DNA of 39,058 bases, taken from NCBI GenBank assembly GCA_937896505.1, contig CALBNP010000156.1:1-39058 (forward strand), in the 5' to 3' direction. The DNA is from an uncultured Bacteroidales bacterium (GTDB lineage: Bacteria; Bacteroidota; Bacteroidia; Bacteroidales; F082). This document shows, piece by piece, positions 7,986 through 16,326 of this stretch (positions within the stretch are counted from its first letter, which is position 1; every line of letters starts with the position of its first letter). Made by a program: the position numbers and the translations under genes. The notes under the pieces were generated by a model. That model was not told the origin of the DNA. It saw nothing but the letters and a program-made list of their open reading frames with translations, and searched no databases.

Positions 7986-10900
7986 ATGAAAAAGTTATTC
8001 CTATTCATCGTTTTGACAGCTATCGTTAGTAGCGGTATTGCGCAAGAAACCCATTTCGATTTTGCCGTTACCAATTCGTCAGGCTACGAGATTTATTATC
8101 GTATTGTTGACGTGGAAAACCATTGGGTGGAAGCCACCTATCCATGCCAACACGACGAAAATTACTGGTGGGGCTACGACAAGCCCGAAGGCAAGCTCAT
8201 CCTTACAGAAAACGTCATCTACGACGGCATCGACTATACGTTGGTCGGCATTGGCGACCACGCTTTCAGCGGCTGTTCGGAGCTTAGAGGTTCGGTAGAG
8301 ATGCCCGAAAACCTTAATTATATAGGTGAAGCTGCCTTCAGAGGCTGTTCCAATCTTAGTGGCGACCTGATTATCCCCACCAACGTGACCCGTATCGAAG
8401 CCGAAACATTCAGTGGCTGCTCTGGCTTGTCGGGCAACATAACGCTGAATGACTCGCTGACCTTTATCGGCGACAGAGCCTTCAGCAATTGTTCTAGTGT
8501 CACAGGCACACTGAATGTCCCCGGAAAAGTCACCCACATCGGCGATAACGCTTTTGAGCAATGCACTTTCAGAGGGATGCTGACTCTTCCTGCCACCTTG
8601 CAACATATTGGCGACGAGGCTTTCAAAGGCATGACCCAAATTAACAGCATCAGCATCAAGGCCACTGTTCCACCCACAACTGGCAGTAACGCCTTCAGCG
8701 AAGTCCACACATGGATTTCGGTATCGGTTCCATACACCTCTAAAGAAGCCTACAAAAACGCTCCAGAATGGTCGCGCTTCGCCAACAATATCGTAGAGAA
8801 ATCGTACTGGAGTGGCAAGGCCGAACCATGGACCAAAGGCAGTGGCACCGCTGACAACCCATACCTCATCGAATCAGCCGAAAACCTCGCTTGGCTGGCC
8901 AAGAGTGTCAACGAAAGGATGGACACGATTATCACAACTCATTATTCGGCTGGAGGCGGACTTTATCACATCTATCACTTCTACGACGTCAACGCTTATC
9001 AAGACACTTGCTTCAGTTTGGTAATCGACATTGACTTGATGAAATCCAACGGATTATATTGGGAACCTATCGGAAATAACCACGCCATTATAGAGGAAGA
9101 TTATCAAGGACCAATTGAAGGGCCTCACTATTATCTCGATGTCTTTAATAACCGACATTACTATTTCAGCATATCGTTCTGCGGTAATTTTGACGGAAAC
9201 GGACATACTATCTCAAATTACATGATGTATGACGATTATTGGCTGGACGACAACATCTCCATGAACAAATACAGAGGACTGTTTGGTATGGTTTTGAATT
9301 GCAACTTAAGTAATATCAATGTCAATAATCTAAATATCAACACACAAAATAATTACAAGATAATTGGAGGATTGACAGGCACCGCCACTAATACGACTAT
9401 TTCCAAATGCCACACTACGGGATTGATAATGTGCGGCAACGTCATTGATGAGGTTGATATGTCAGGCAACGCCGTTGGTGGTATCGTTGGCTATGCCCAG
9501 TCATGCCGTTTGGAAGGATGCTCAAGTCTTTGCGAATTAAGTGTGTTTTCTTCAAATAACGAATCATTAGGCGTAGGAGGCATTGTTGGAACTTATATAA
9601 TTGACAATCAAAAGAATGGAAATGACGGCCTGTTTAATTGCAGTTACATTGGGCATCTAGATTCCAGAAGTGTGACAGAATCTTCATATAACCGTATTGC
9701 CATCGGAGGAGGCATCGTCGGTTCTTGCACAAGCATGACAGACGGAGAAGGAACAATGAGAGTCGAAAACTGTTATAGCAGGGGACTTATAGAAGGAGCT
9801 GGCTATTCGTGGGGAAGCTATCATGCATTTAGCATTGGTGGCATAGTAGGTTATACGGCGGCCATCGATACGCTAAAAATCATGGATTGTTATTCCAACG
9901 ATACTATCAGTGGGAATAGCACAAGTCAGGTAGCCTTCGGAGGTGGCATTGTCGGCATGACATCACCTTCCACAACTATTAATGTTAAAAATTGCTATCA
10001 TGCAGGTCCTATCACTCCTTTTAACAAAGGCGGCATCATAGCCCAAAACACCAACATGACCATCGTACGCAACTGCTACTTCGAGCGCACTTCTGCTTCC
10101 GACAACGGCTTCGGTATCCCATTGGATAGTGACTACATGAAAACAGAAGCCTTCGTCAACCAAATCAACAACGGAAGCTCCACTTTCATAATAGACCATG
10201 AACCTTACGAAAACAGCGGCTATCCTATATTTGGAGCCGATGGCCTCATCTTCGTAGGCGCCGAATGGTATTACGAAATCAAGAACGATGACGGCAGCAT
10301 CACCTATCAGCACTTGCAATGCGTAGGCGACACGACCATCAACAATAAACGCCCAAAGGTCATCATCCGTAGCAACACGCAATATGATAAAGACGGACAC
10401 ACCGATGTGACCCGCGAATATGTCTATGAGGAAAATGGCGTCGTTTATTGGTGGAACAGCACCTTGCAAAAATTCACCACCTTGTACGACTTCAGTGCCG
10501 AGGTGGGCGACGAATGGGTAATCAAAGTGGGTAACGAAAGCATAACGATACATGTTTATGAGATTGACAACCAATTCATTGACGGAATACCTTATAAGCG
10601 GATGACCATCGGCGATGCCAACGACATGTTCAGTGGCACAATCATCAGCACCATCGGCCATCTCACCAGTTTCTTCCCCGAAAAACTGATGAACCGTGGC
10701 AAGAATTTCCGTGTGGAAGGTCTGCGTTGCTACTGGATGGATAGCGACCTGATTCTCAAAATCGGCGACCGCGACTGCGACGAGGTGTATGAACTAATCC
10801 ACCACGGCCTTGAGGAAACCACTACCACTGGTTTTTCAGTCTATCCGAATCCTGCCAATGGCGTTCTATATATCGAGACGTGCCATGGCGCATCTCTACT

Positions 10901-11051
10901 GACGGAATATCGCATTTCGAACCTGATGGGACAGACCTTGCTGCATGGCAACATCGACAGCGAAAACCAACAGATTGACATCAACGAATTGCCCGCTGGA
11001 ATGTATTTCGTCCTCATTGGCGAACAGACATTGAAATTTGTGGTGCGATGA
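7986..11051 (+). CDS. BspA-like LRR and GLUG-motif surface protein with T9SS sorting domain
   Basis: This is a predicted cell-surface protein of 1021 residues, probably an adhesin. The start at 7986 opens the signal peptide MKKLFLFIVLTAIVSSGIAQ; an upstream in-frame start at 7959 would fall on the promoter. Residues about 85-225 hold at least five BspA-type (LRR_5) repeats built on IGDxAFxxCSxLxGxxxxP. Residues about 455-700 contain several GLUG-like repeats, GGIVG followed by a Cys-Tyr strand, as in Gram-negative and Bacteroidota adhesins. The last 75 residues form a T9SS type A domain: FSVYPNPANG, YRISNLMGQTLL, LPAGMYFV and a final KFVVR. A copy of the dispersed palindrome is read in frame inside this domain at 10872-10899. 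An interrupted TPR regulator gene follows 31 bases later. Confidence 0.88.
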   Translation: MKKLFLFIVLTAIVSSGIAQETHFDFAVTNSSGYEIYYRIVDVENHWVEATYPCQHDENYWWGYDKPEGKLILTENVIYDGIDYTLVGIGDHAFSGCSELRGSVEMPENLNYIGEAAFRGCSNLSGDLIIPTNVTRIEAETFSGCSGLSGNITLNDSLTFIGDRAFSNCSSVTGTLNVPGKVTHIGDNAFEQCTFRGMLTLPATLQHIGDEAFKGMTQINSISIKATVPPTTGSNAFSEVHTWISVSVPYTSKEAYKNAPEWSRFANNIVEKSYWSGKAEPWTKGSGTADNPYLIESAENLAWLAKSVNERMDTIITTHYSAGGGLYHIYHFYDVNAYQDTCFSLVIDIDLMKSNGLYWEPIGNNHAIIEEDYQGPIEGPHYYLDVFNNRHYYFSISFCGNFDGNGHTISNYMMYDDYWLDDNISMNKYRGLFGMVLNCNLSNINVNNLNINTQNNYKIIGGLTGTATNTTISKCHTTGLIMCGNVIDEVDMSGNAVGGIVGYAQSCRLEGCSSLCELSVFSSNNESLGVGGIVGTYIIDNQKNGNDGLFNCSYIGHLDSRSVTESSYNRIAIGGGIVGSCTSMTDGEGTMRVENCYSRGLIEGAGYSWGSYHAFSIGGIVGYTAAIDTLKIMDCYSNDTISGNSTSQVAFGGGIVGMTSPSTTINVKNCYHAGPITPFNKGGIIAQNTNMTIVRNCYFERTSASDNGFGIPLDSDYMKTEAFVNQINNGSSTFIIDHEPYENSGYPIFGADGLIFVGAEWYYEIKNDDGSITYQHLQCVGDTTINNKRPKVIIRSNTQYDKDGHTDVTREYVYEENGVVYWWNSTLQKFTTLYDFSAEVGDEWVIKVGNESITIHVYEIDNQFIDGIPYKRMTIGDANDMFSGTIISTIGHLTSFFPEKLMNRGKNFRVEGLRCYWMDSDLILKIGDRDCDEVYELIHHGLEETTTTGFSVYPNPANGVLYIETCHGASLLTEYRISNLMGQTLLHGNIDSENQQIDINELPAGMYFVLIGEQTLKFVVR
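10872..10899. repeat. Dispersed 28-bp palindrome, copy C, inside a coding region
   Basis: This copy matches the consensus at about 24 of 28 positions, keeping GAGACG, the central GCCATGGCG and TCTCTAC. It is translated as part of the sorting domain (IETCHGASLL) between PNPANGVLY and YRISNLMGQ, without breaking the frame. Confidence 0.8.
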
Positions 11052-11082
11052 TTTGTAATAACCCATCAGACTAAAAAAGACA

Positions 11083-12429
11083 ATGAAAACACGATATATT
11101 ATATTGATATTCTTTGTAATGGCAGTTCTTAACGCTTGCCATCACAAAGAGCATTGGCTAAAAGAGGCTGAAACGCATTTCGAGGAAGGATGCGAACAAC
11201 TTTCCGCCAAACAATCGGAGGCAGCGTAAGAATCGTTCAGCCAAGCACTGCTTGCCATTAACCATTGCGACCTAAAGCAAACTGAAGTGAAACAGCTGAA
11301 AGGTCAGATTGAAGACAATCTTGGCACCCGCTATTGGAAGCACGGTCTTTTCGAGGAAGCCCTGACGCTCCACACCGATGCCGCCAGTTTGTTTCAGGAA
11401 ATCAACGACTCTACCTTATTAATGAATGCACTGCGCAACTGCGGCAGGACGACGGCATCGTTGGGCGACATCGAAGCGGCTCAACAACATTATGACAAAG
11501 CCTTAAACATTGCCAAAGCATTGAATGACAAAACTATGGAGAGCGACATTCTCCTTGAATCGAGCCGCGATGTGCTCTTGGTGAAGGAAGACTACAACCA
11601 AGTGATAGAGCGTGTCAGTCAGGCACTCGAAGGCGGAGCCGAAACCGACATTTGCCACTTGACCTTGGGCGTAGCCTACTATTATCTGGAGCAAGACAGT
11701 CTCGCCTTGCTTCACCTCGGCGAAGCCACAAAAAGCAAAAAAGCGGGCACACGCATGTCGGCCTACCAAAGCATGTCGTTCATCCACCAGATAGCGGGCA
11801 ACTACCAGCAAGCACTTGAATGTCATGAACTTTTCAACGAAAACATGATGCAGGCTGACGAGGAAAACCGCAGCGAACAAGTGCAACGCATCAAGGCGGA
11901 ATACGACCTACAGATGCAGAAAAACAACCTGCAAGCCCAACAGAAGTTGAAGAACTTCCGATTGTATTTCATTCTTTTTATCCTGGTTGTCGCTTTGATA
12001 ATCATCGCGCTGCTTCTGCGGAAGAATGTGCTTGAAGAGAAACTGAAGGCCGAAAAGATGAAAAACGAATTGGAACTTGAGTTGAAGAAAAATAAGGTGT
12101 ATGTCACTGCCTTGGCACTCAACGAGCAAGTCACTACTTCGACTATCGATTTCGAACTCAAGGAAAGCGAGTGGGACGATTTCGTGAAAATCATCGACAA
12201 GGTTTACGGCAACTTCATTGCACGCCTCACCACGCAATATCCGAATTTGACAAAAAGCGACATACAGATTTGCTGCCTCACCAAGCAAGGCTTCAGCAAT
12301 CAGGTCATTTCCATCCTGATGAATTTACAGACTAACTCCTATGCCCGCCGCAAGTCGCGCATCAAACAGGAGAAAATGAATGGCACGGACGAAGAACGGA
12401 GTTTCGAGGACATCATCAATTCAATATAA
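11083..12429 (+). pseudogene. TPR lipoprotein with membrane helix and DNA-binding-like C-terminus, interrupted by an in-frame TAA
   Basis: The frame starts at ATG 11083 with a lipoprotein signal (MKTRYIILIFFVMAVLNAC). It runs to a TAA at 11227-11229 and then stays open in the same frame to 12429, 449 codons in all. The region after the stop has TPR-like helices (residues about 70-280), a membrane helix (FRLYFILFILVVALIIIALL) and a Lys/Glu coiled coil. The C-terminus (LTKSDIQICCLTKQGFSNQVISILMNL) resembles the helix-turn-helix ends of Bacteroidota TPR regulators. A GTG at 11287 could start a 380-residue product without the signal peptide. The break may be a true nonsense mutation, a sequencing error or regulated read-through. 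It follows the LRR surface gene by 31 bases, so it may once have regulated it. Confidence 0.7.
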
Positions 12430-12435
12430 AAACAT

Positions 12436-12463
12436 GTAGAGACGCGCCATGGCACGTCTCTAC
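12436..12463. repeat. Dispersed 28-bp palindrome, copy D
   Basis: Half-site GTAGAGACGCGCCA is followed by its mirror with one change (GGCACG for GGCGCG). It sits between the convergent ends of the TPR regulator (12429) and gpmA (12490), where a stem of up to 14 base pairs could serve as a two-way terminator. Confidence 0.9.
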
Positions 12464-12489
12464 ACACATTTTCTAACAATCCAAAAACC

Positions 12490-13236
12490 TTATTTGGTCT
12501 TGCCTTGGTTGGCGACAGCGGCCATCAGGGCGGCTACCTTTTCGGGATCGCCGAGGAAGAAGTCCTTCTGGAGCTTCATGTTGTCGTCGAACTCGAAGAT
12601 GTATGGAATGCCTGTAGGAATGTTGAAGGCGATGATTTCGTCGTTCGACATGCCTTTCAGCACCTTCACGATACCGCGCAAGCTGTTGCCGTGAGCCACG
12701 ACCATCACTTGTTCGTGGTCTTCGAAAGCCTTCATGATGTTGCCTTCGTAGTAAGGCATCACGCGTTCGATAGTATCGCAGAGGGCTTCGGTGAGCGGGA
12801 TTTGATCATCGGTAAGCTCGGCATAGCGTGGGTCTTGGCGAGGACTCTTGGGGTCGTCCATGGCCAACGCGGGAGGACGCACGTCGAAAGCACGACGCCA
12901 CAAGCGCACTTGCTCGTCACCATACTTCTCGGCAGTCATCTTCTTGTCGAGGCCTTGCAACTGACCATACGACTTTTCATTCAGTCTCCACGACTTGTTG
13001 ACAGGCAGCCAGTCCATGTCCATGGCGTCTAGCACATTGTTCAAGGTCTTGATGGCGCGCTTCAGGTATGAAGTGAAGCAAATCTCTGGCTTATAGCCAT
13101 TTTCTTTCAGCACTTTGCCGGCTTCCAAGGCTTCCTGGACACCTTTTTCCGACAAATCTACGTTGGTCCAACCCGTAAAGAGGTTGAGCTTGTTCCACTG
13201 GCTTTCGCCGTGGCGGATGAGGATAAGTTTCTTCAT
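12490..13236 (-). CDS. gpmA: 2,3-bisphosphoglycerate-dependent phosphoglycerate mutase
   Basis: This glycolytic enzyme interconverts 3- and 2-phosphoglycerate through a phosphohistidine. The 248-residue length is standard. The N-terminus LILIRHGESQWN carries the RHG motif with the phosphorylated His at residue 9. It is followed by NLFTGWTNVDLSEKG, by the RLNEKSYGQLQGLDK block, and by VVAHGNSLRGIVK with the second catalytic His. The start at 13236 places the RHG motif correctly. The gene is convergent with the TPR regulator. Its upstream region is made of dispersed repeats, and no TAnnTTTG element was found in the first 60 bases, so its promoter is unclear. Confidence 0.96.
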   Translation of the reverse strand: MKKLILIRHGESQWNKLNLFTGWTNVDLSEKGVQEALEAGKVLKENGYKPEICFTSYLKRAIKTLNNVLDAMDMDWLPVNKSWRLNEKSYGQLQGLDKKMTAEKYGDEQVRLWRRAFDVRPPALAMDDPKSPRQDPRYAELTDDQIPLTEALCDTIERVMPYYEGNIMKAFEDHEQVMVVAHGNSLRGIVKVLKGMSNDEIIAFNIPTGIPYIFEFDDNMKLQKDFFLGDPEKVAALMAAVANQGKTK

Positions 13237-13266
13237 TGTGTGTATGTTTATTTGTTGAGTTGTTTA

Positions 13267-13324
13267 TTTGACTATGGGACTTGGGGACAATTTGACTTTG
13301 GGACTTTTAGACTTTGGGACTTGT
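13267..13324. repeat. Degenerate relative of the 24-bp repeat
   Basis: The stretch repeats GGGACTTGGGGACAATTTG and GACTTTGGGACTTTTAGAC, sharing words with the array at 5911-6102 but with less regular spacing. It lies just upstream of gpmA, so the family is dispersed and not unique to the queA-glyS gap. Confidence 0.75.
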
Positions 13325-13388
13325 GGATGCTGAGCGGAGCCGAAGCATTGGACTTTTTGACTCTTGGGATGCTGAGCGGAGCCGAAGC
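13325..13388. repeat. Pair of 22-bp direct repeats
   Basis: The 22-base word beginning GGATGCTGAGCGGAGCC occurs at 13325-13346 and again, identical, at 13367-13388. The 20 bases between are T-rich and contain GACTTTTTGACT, linking them to the neighbouring repeat. The block fills the gap between the OstA-like gene and gpmA. No coding potential is apparent. Confidence 0.85.
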
Positions 13389-13406
13389 GTCGTTCCTCGT
13401 TATTCT

Positions 13407-14945
13407 TCATTCTTCATTCAAAATCTCCACTCGAAAAATATCATCTTTATTCTTAGGTCGCTGGTCTTCGTGCCACTCAAATCCTGGCAGATAGCGTTCA
13501 TCTTCTTTCAGGTCAGACTCAGGATACATGGTCTCCGAAATGTCCTTATATGATTTGATTTGCGATATCTCGTTATTTTTCATGGTGATGACCATCGTCT
13601 GCGACTTGGCTACATCAATACCGATGAGCGAGGTGTCGTCGTCGCGAATCCAATAGATGCTTTCTGCACTCTCGCCTTCCACGTTCACATGGTTGATTTT
13701 TCCATCCTTGAAATGCGAAATGATGTCGGCACCTTTGATTTGGTTGAAGCCTTCCACCGTGTCGCGAGCGATGATGAAGCCGTTGCCTTTCTGCAATACG
13801 AAGTCAATCTTCTGGTCGAAAATCTTGATGTCGATCAGGTCGCCCGTCATCTGGCTGTCTTGCGCCCAAAGCACAGGAGCGACACGCAGATGAATGGTAG
13901 AATCGGCTGTCAAATAGGTGAGCGTGTCGCATTTGCCTTGCATATCCGACTTGAAGAAACGCACATTGCGACGGGCGATGAGCTTCTTTAGCTCTTCGGC
14001 CTGCTTGTCGAAGTGCATGAAGAGCGTATCGCCGTGGATGAACAGCGAGTCGGCATCCTCATACGAAATCATGTAGGCGCTGTCGGTGGCAAAGGAGAAA
14101 CCTCTGTTTTCCCACAACTCCACATAGTCGCCACGCATGACCACCTTATAGGAAGTGTCAATCATATCGACATGGTCAAGCGCCTTGGCAAAACCGATAT
14201 TGTGGTCGTAGTAAATCGAATCCGACTTGATGCGTTGCGTTGCGTTGTGCATCACCGGTTTCTTGTCAAAATACGCAACATCTTCTTTCACAAGATAATA
14301 GCCATGTTCGCCTTCCAAAACATTCTCCTTGTTGACAATGGTTGTCGGGCCATAAAACCACATCTTCTCGATGTTGGTATTATAGAACAAGGTATCGGTG
14401 TACATCTGGTATTTCGGGCTGGTGACCTCCACGTTTTCGAAAAACGAGAACTCCTTGATACGGTCGCGGTAATAACCCAAACAGCTGACCAACTGCTTGT
14501 CGCCACGAATCGTAGTGGCGCTATCGGGATAACAAGCCAGATGAAGGTCGCGGTCGTAAGTCAGATATTCGGTGTAGAGCGTTGTGGAATCGTCGCGTAG
14601 GCGCACGTTATCGAAAAACTCGGCAAAGCGCGCGTCGCCATCATAATGCAGCATGTCGCTGAACATCTCCACCGTATCGTTGACGATGATGTGGACATTC
14701 TGATAGGCATCGAAGCTGTTGGTCTTCTCGTAGAAATAAGCCGAATCGCAGAAGAAGCGAGCCGAGTCGTGACGGATGCGCACATGACCTATAAGTCGCT
14801 GCATATCACCCAAATCCTTCGAATATGTCGCCTTATCGTAGTGCTCGATGTTCACACGCGTTTTCTTCTTCGGTTCTTCCTCTTGGGCGAAGGAGAACTG
14901 AGCGACCAGACAAAGGAATGCTATGAAAAAGACGATGCGATTCAT
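13407..14945 (-). CDS. OstA/LptA-like lipopolysaccharide transport protein
   Basis: This 512-residue periplasmic protein is related to the LptA/OstA N-terminal family, whose beta-jellyroll units carry lipopolysaccharide between the membranes. The signal peptide is MNRIVFFIAFLCLVAQFSFAQ. The mature protein is made of OstA-like strands recurring about every 25 residues: DKATYSKDLGDMQRLIGHVRIRHDSARFFCDSAYFY, then VEMFSDMLHYDGDARFAEFFDNVRL, LTYDRDLHLACYPDSATTIRG and so on. The tail from about residue 440 is charged and ends in PKNKDDIFRVEILNEE. It is longer than proteobacterial LptA and matches the long Bacteroidota form. It is divergent from the Fic gene and followed by repeats before gpmA. Confidence 0.85.
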   Translation of the reverse strand: MNRIVFFIAFLCLVAQFSFAQEEEPKKKTRVNIEHYDKATYSKDLGDMQRLIGHVRIRHDSARFFCDSAYFYEKTNSFDAYQNVHIIVNDTVEMFSDMLHYDGDARFAEFFDNVRLRDDSTTLYTEYLTYDRDLHLACYPDSATTIRGDKQLVSCLGYYRDRIKEFSFFENVEVTSPKYQMYTDTLFYNTNIEKMWFYGPTTIVNKENVLEGEHGYYLVKEDVAYFDKKPVMHNATQRIKSDSIYYDHNIGFAKALDHVDMIDTSYKVVMRGDYVELWENRGFSFATDSAYMISYEDADSLFIHGDTLFMHFDKQAEELKKLIARRNVRFFKSDMQGKCDTLTYLTADSTIHLRVAPVLWAQDSQMTGDLIDIKIFDQKIDFVLQKGNGFIIARDTVEGFNQIKGADIISHFKDGKINHVNVEGESAESIYWIRDDDTSLIGIDVAKSQTMVITMKNNEISQIKSYKDISETMYPESDLKEDERYLPGFEWHEDQRPKNKDDIFRVEILNEE

Positions 14946-14961
14946 TTTGCGTTTAAACGTG

Positions 14962-14969
14962 CAAAATTA
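14962..14969 (-). promoter_or_regulatory. Bacteroidota -7 promoter element for the OstA-like gene
   Basis: The minus strand reads TAATTTTG followed by CACG, 16 bases before the ATG at 14945. Its -33 box is not clear. It lies back-to-back with the promoter at 14992-14999. Confidence 0.5.
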
Positions 14970-14991
14970 AGATTTATTTGTCAATGTTTGC

Positions 14992-14999
14992 TATTTTTG
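14992..14999 (+). promoter_or_regulatory. Bacteroidota -7 promoter element for the Fic gene
   Basis: TATTTTTG followed by CACC lies 20 bases before the ATG at 15020. A TTTG at 14977-14980 is only 11 bases upstream, so the -33 box is uncertain. Confidence 0.5.
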
Positions 15000-15019
15000 C
15001 ACCATCAAACTGACGGAGC

Positions 15020-15973
15020 ATGTACATGCCACCTTTCGACATAACAAGCAAAATCCTTAACCTTGTAGCTCAGATTACTGAACGTGTCGGAGTTATGACA
15101 GCTTCATTGCAACAACCCATTCCTACTCCAACGCTTCGTAAAGAGAATAGAATCAAGACCATACAATCGTCATTAGCCATTGAGAACAATAGCCTCACTA
15201 TCGACCAAGTGACTGCCATCATGGAAGGCAAACATGTGCTGGGTGCTCCAAATGAGATTCAAGAAGTAAAGAATGCCATTGATGCCTACAACCTCATGTT
15301 GCAGTTGAATCCTTACAAACAGAAAGACATGCTGAAAGCCCACAAAGCCATGATGACCAACCTCATTGGTGGAGCAGGACATTTCCGTGGCAGCGGCGTA
15401 GGCGTGTTCGATGCAACACATTGCGTTCACATGGCACCACCAGCCTCAAGAGTGAATGAACTGATGAACGACCTTTTTGATTGGGTAAAGAAAACCGACG
15501 TGCACCCACTCGTGAGCAGTTGCGTGTTCCACTACGAATTTGAATTCATCCATCCTTTTACCGATGGCAATGGAAGGATAGGACGTATGTGGCAGACCTT
15601 GTTATTGGCACAATGGAATCCCTTGTTTTATTGGGTGCCCGTCGAAACCATCGTAAAAGAACACCAACAAGATTATTACGCCACCATCAATCAATGCGAC
15701 AACGAAGGTCAAAGCACACTTTTCATTGAATTCATGCTGCAATGTCTTCTTGATAGCGTTTTGGATATGAGTACCGAAAAAAGTACCGAAAAAAGTACCG
15801 AAAAACTGCTCCGTATCATACGCGAGAATCCAAACATCACCATTGCTGAGATGTGCAAAGCCATTGGTTTGTCGGACAAAGGCATCCGCAATAACCTTAA
15901 CAAACTGAAGCAACAAGGCGTGCTGCAACGCATCGGACCTGTCAATGGTGGCTACTGGAAAGTTCTTGACTAA
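15020..15973 (+). CDS. Fic family protein (probable AMP transferase) with winged helix
   Basis: Fic enzymes transfer AMP or related groups from nucleotides to hydroxyl side chains. The 317-residue protein has the complete active-site motif HPFTDGNGRIGR at residues 178-189, with the catalytic His at 178. An N-terminal helix carries SLAIENNSLT with Ser51, Glu55 and Asn56, fitting the inhibitory (S/T)xxxE(G/N) motif, so this should be a self-inhibited class II Fic without a separate antitoxin. After the Fic domain comes a linker of three STEK units and then a winged-helix-like domain (TIAEMCKAIGLSDKGIRNNLNKLKQQGVLQRIG). That combination suggests DNA binding or autoregulation. The MazG-like gene follows after 23 bases. 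Confidence 0.92.
   Translation: MYMPPFDITSKILNLVAQITERVGVMTASLQQPIPTPTLRKENRIKTIQSSLAIENNSLTIDQVTAIMEGKHVLGAPNEIQEVKNAIDAYNLMLQLNPYKQKDMLKAHKAMMTNLIGGAGHFRGSGVGVFDATHCVHMAPPASRVNELMNDLFDWVKKTDVHPLVSSCVFHYEFEFIHPFTDGNGRIGRMWQTLLLAQWNPLFYWVPVETIVKEHQQDYYATINQCDNEGQSTLFIEFMLQCLLDSVLDMSTEKSTEKSTEKLLRIIRENPNITIAEMCKAIGLSDKGIRNNLNKLKQQGVLQRIGPVNGGYWKVLD
15770..15805 (+). repeat. 12-bp tandem repeat coding for the STEK linker
   Basis: Three perfect copies of AGTACCGAAAAA, in frame, encode Ser-Thr-Glu-Lys three times between the Fic domain and the winged helix. Slippage would change linker length without a frameshift. Confidence 0.95.
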
Positions 15974-15996
15974 GCAAATAACAAAACCACAAAATC

Positions 15997-16326
15997 ATGA
16001 CCATAAAAGAAGCACAAACAGCCGTAGATGAATGGATTAAGACCTACGGCGTGAGATATTTCAACGAACTGACCAATATGGTTTTGCTGACTGAAGAGGT
16101 TGGCGAACTGGCCCGGATCATCGCGCGAACATACGGCGAACAGTCGTTCAAGGAATCCGACAAAGGCCACGACATGGCCGACGAGATGGCTGACATACTT
16201 TGGGTACTGATGTGCCTCGCCAACCAAACCGGTGTCGATCTCACCGAAGCCTTCGCCAAAAACATGGAAAAGAAGACCAGCCGCGACAAGACCCGTCACC
16301 TCAACAACGAGAAACTGCAAGCCTGA
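15997..16326 (+). CDS. MazG-like nucleotide pyrophosphohydrolase
   Basis: This 109-residue cytosolic protein belongs to the all-alpha NTP pyrophosphatase superfamily, whose members hydrolyse nucleoside triphosphates or dCTP-like substrates to monophosphate. The two metal-binding segments are present: LLTEEVGELARII (ExxE) at about residues 30-42 and DEMADILWVLMCLAN (ExxD) at about 62-76. The length is that of the single-domain form, not two-domain MazG. The stop overlaps the next gene's start by one base (TGATG), indicating coupling to the TPR gene. The true substrate cannot be predicted from sequence; a nucleotide-pool cleansing role is the usual guess. Confidence 0.88.
   Translation: MTIKEAQTAVDEWIKTYGVRYFNELTNMVLLTEEVGELARIIARTYGEQSFKESDKGHDMADEMADILWVLMCLANQTGVDLTEAFAKNMEKKTSRDKTRHLNNEKLQA

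Noticed and set aside
16200..16325. Upstream extension of the TPR gene
   Set aside because: It overlaps the MazG-like gene in another frame; the signal peptide begins at 16326.
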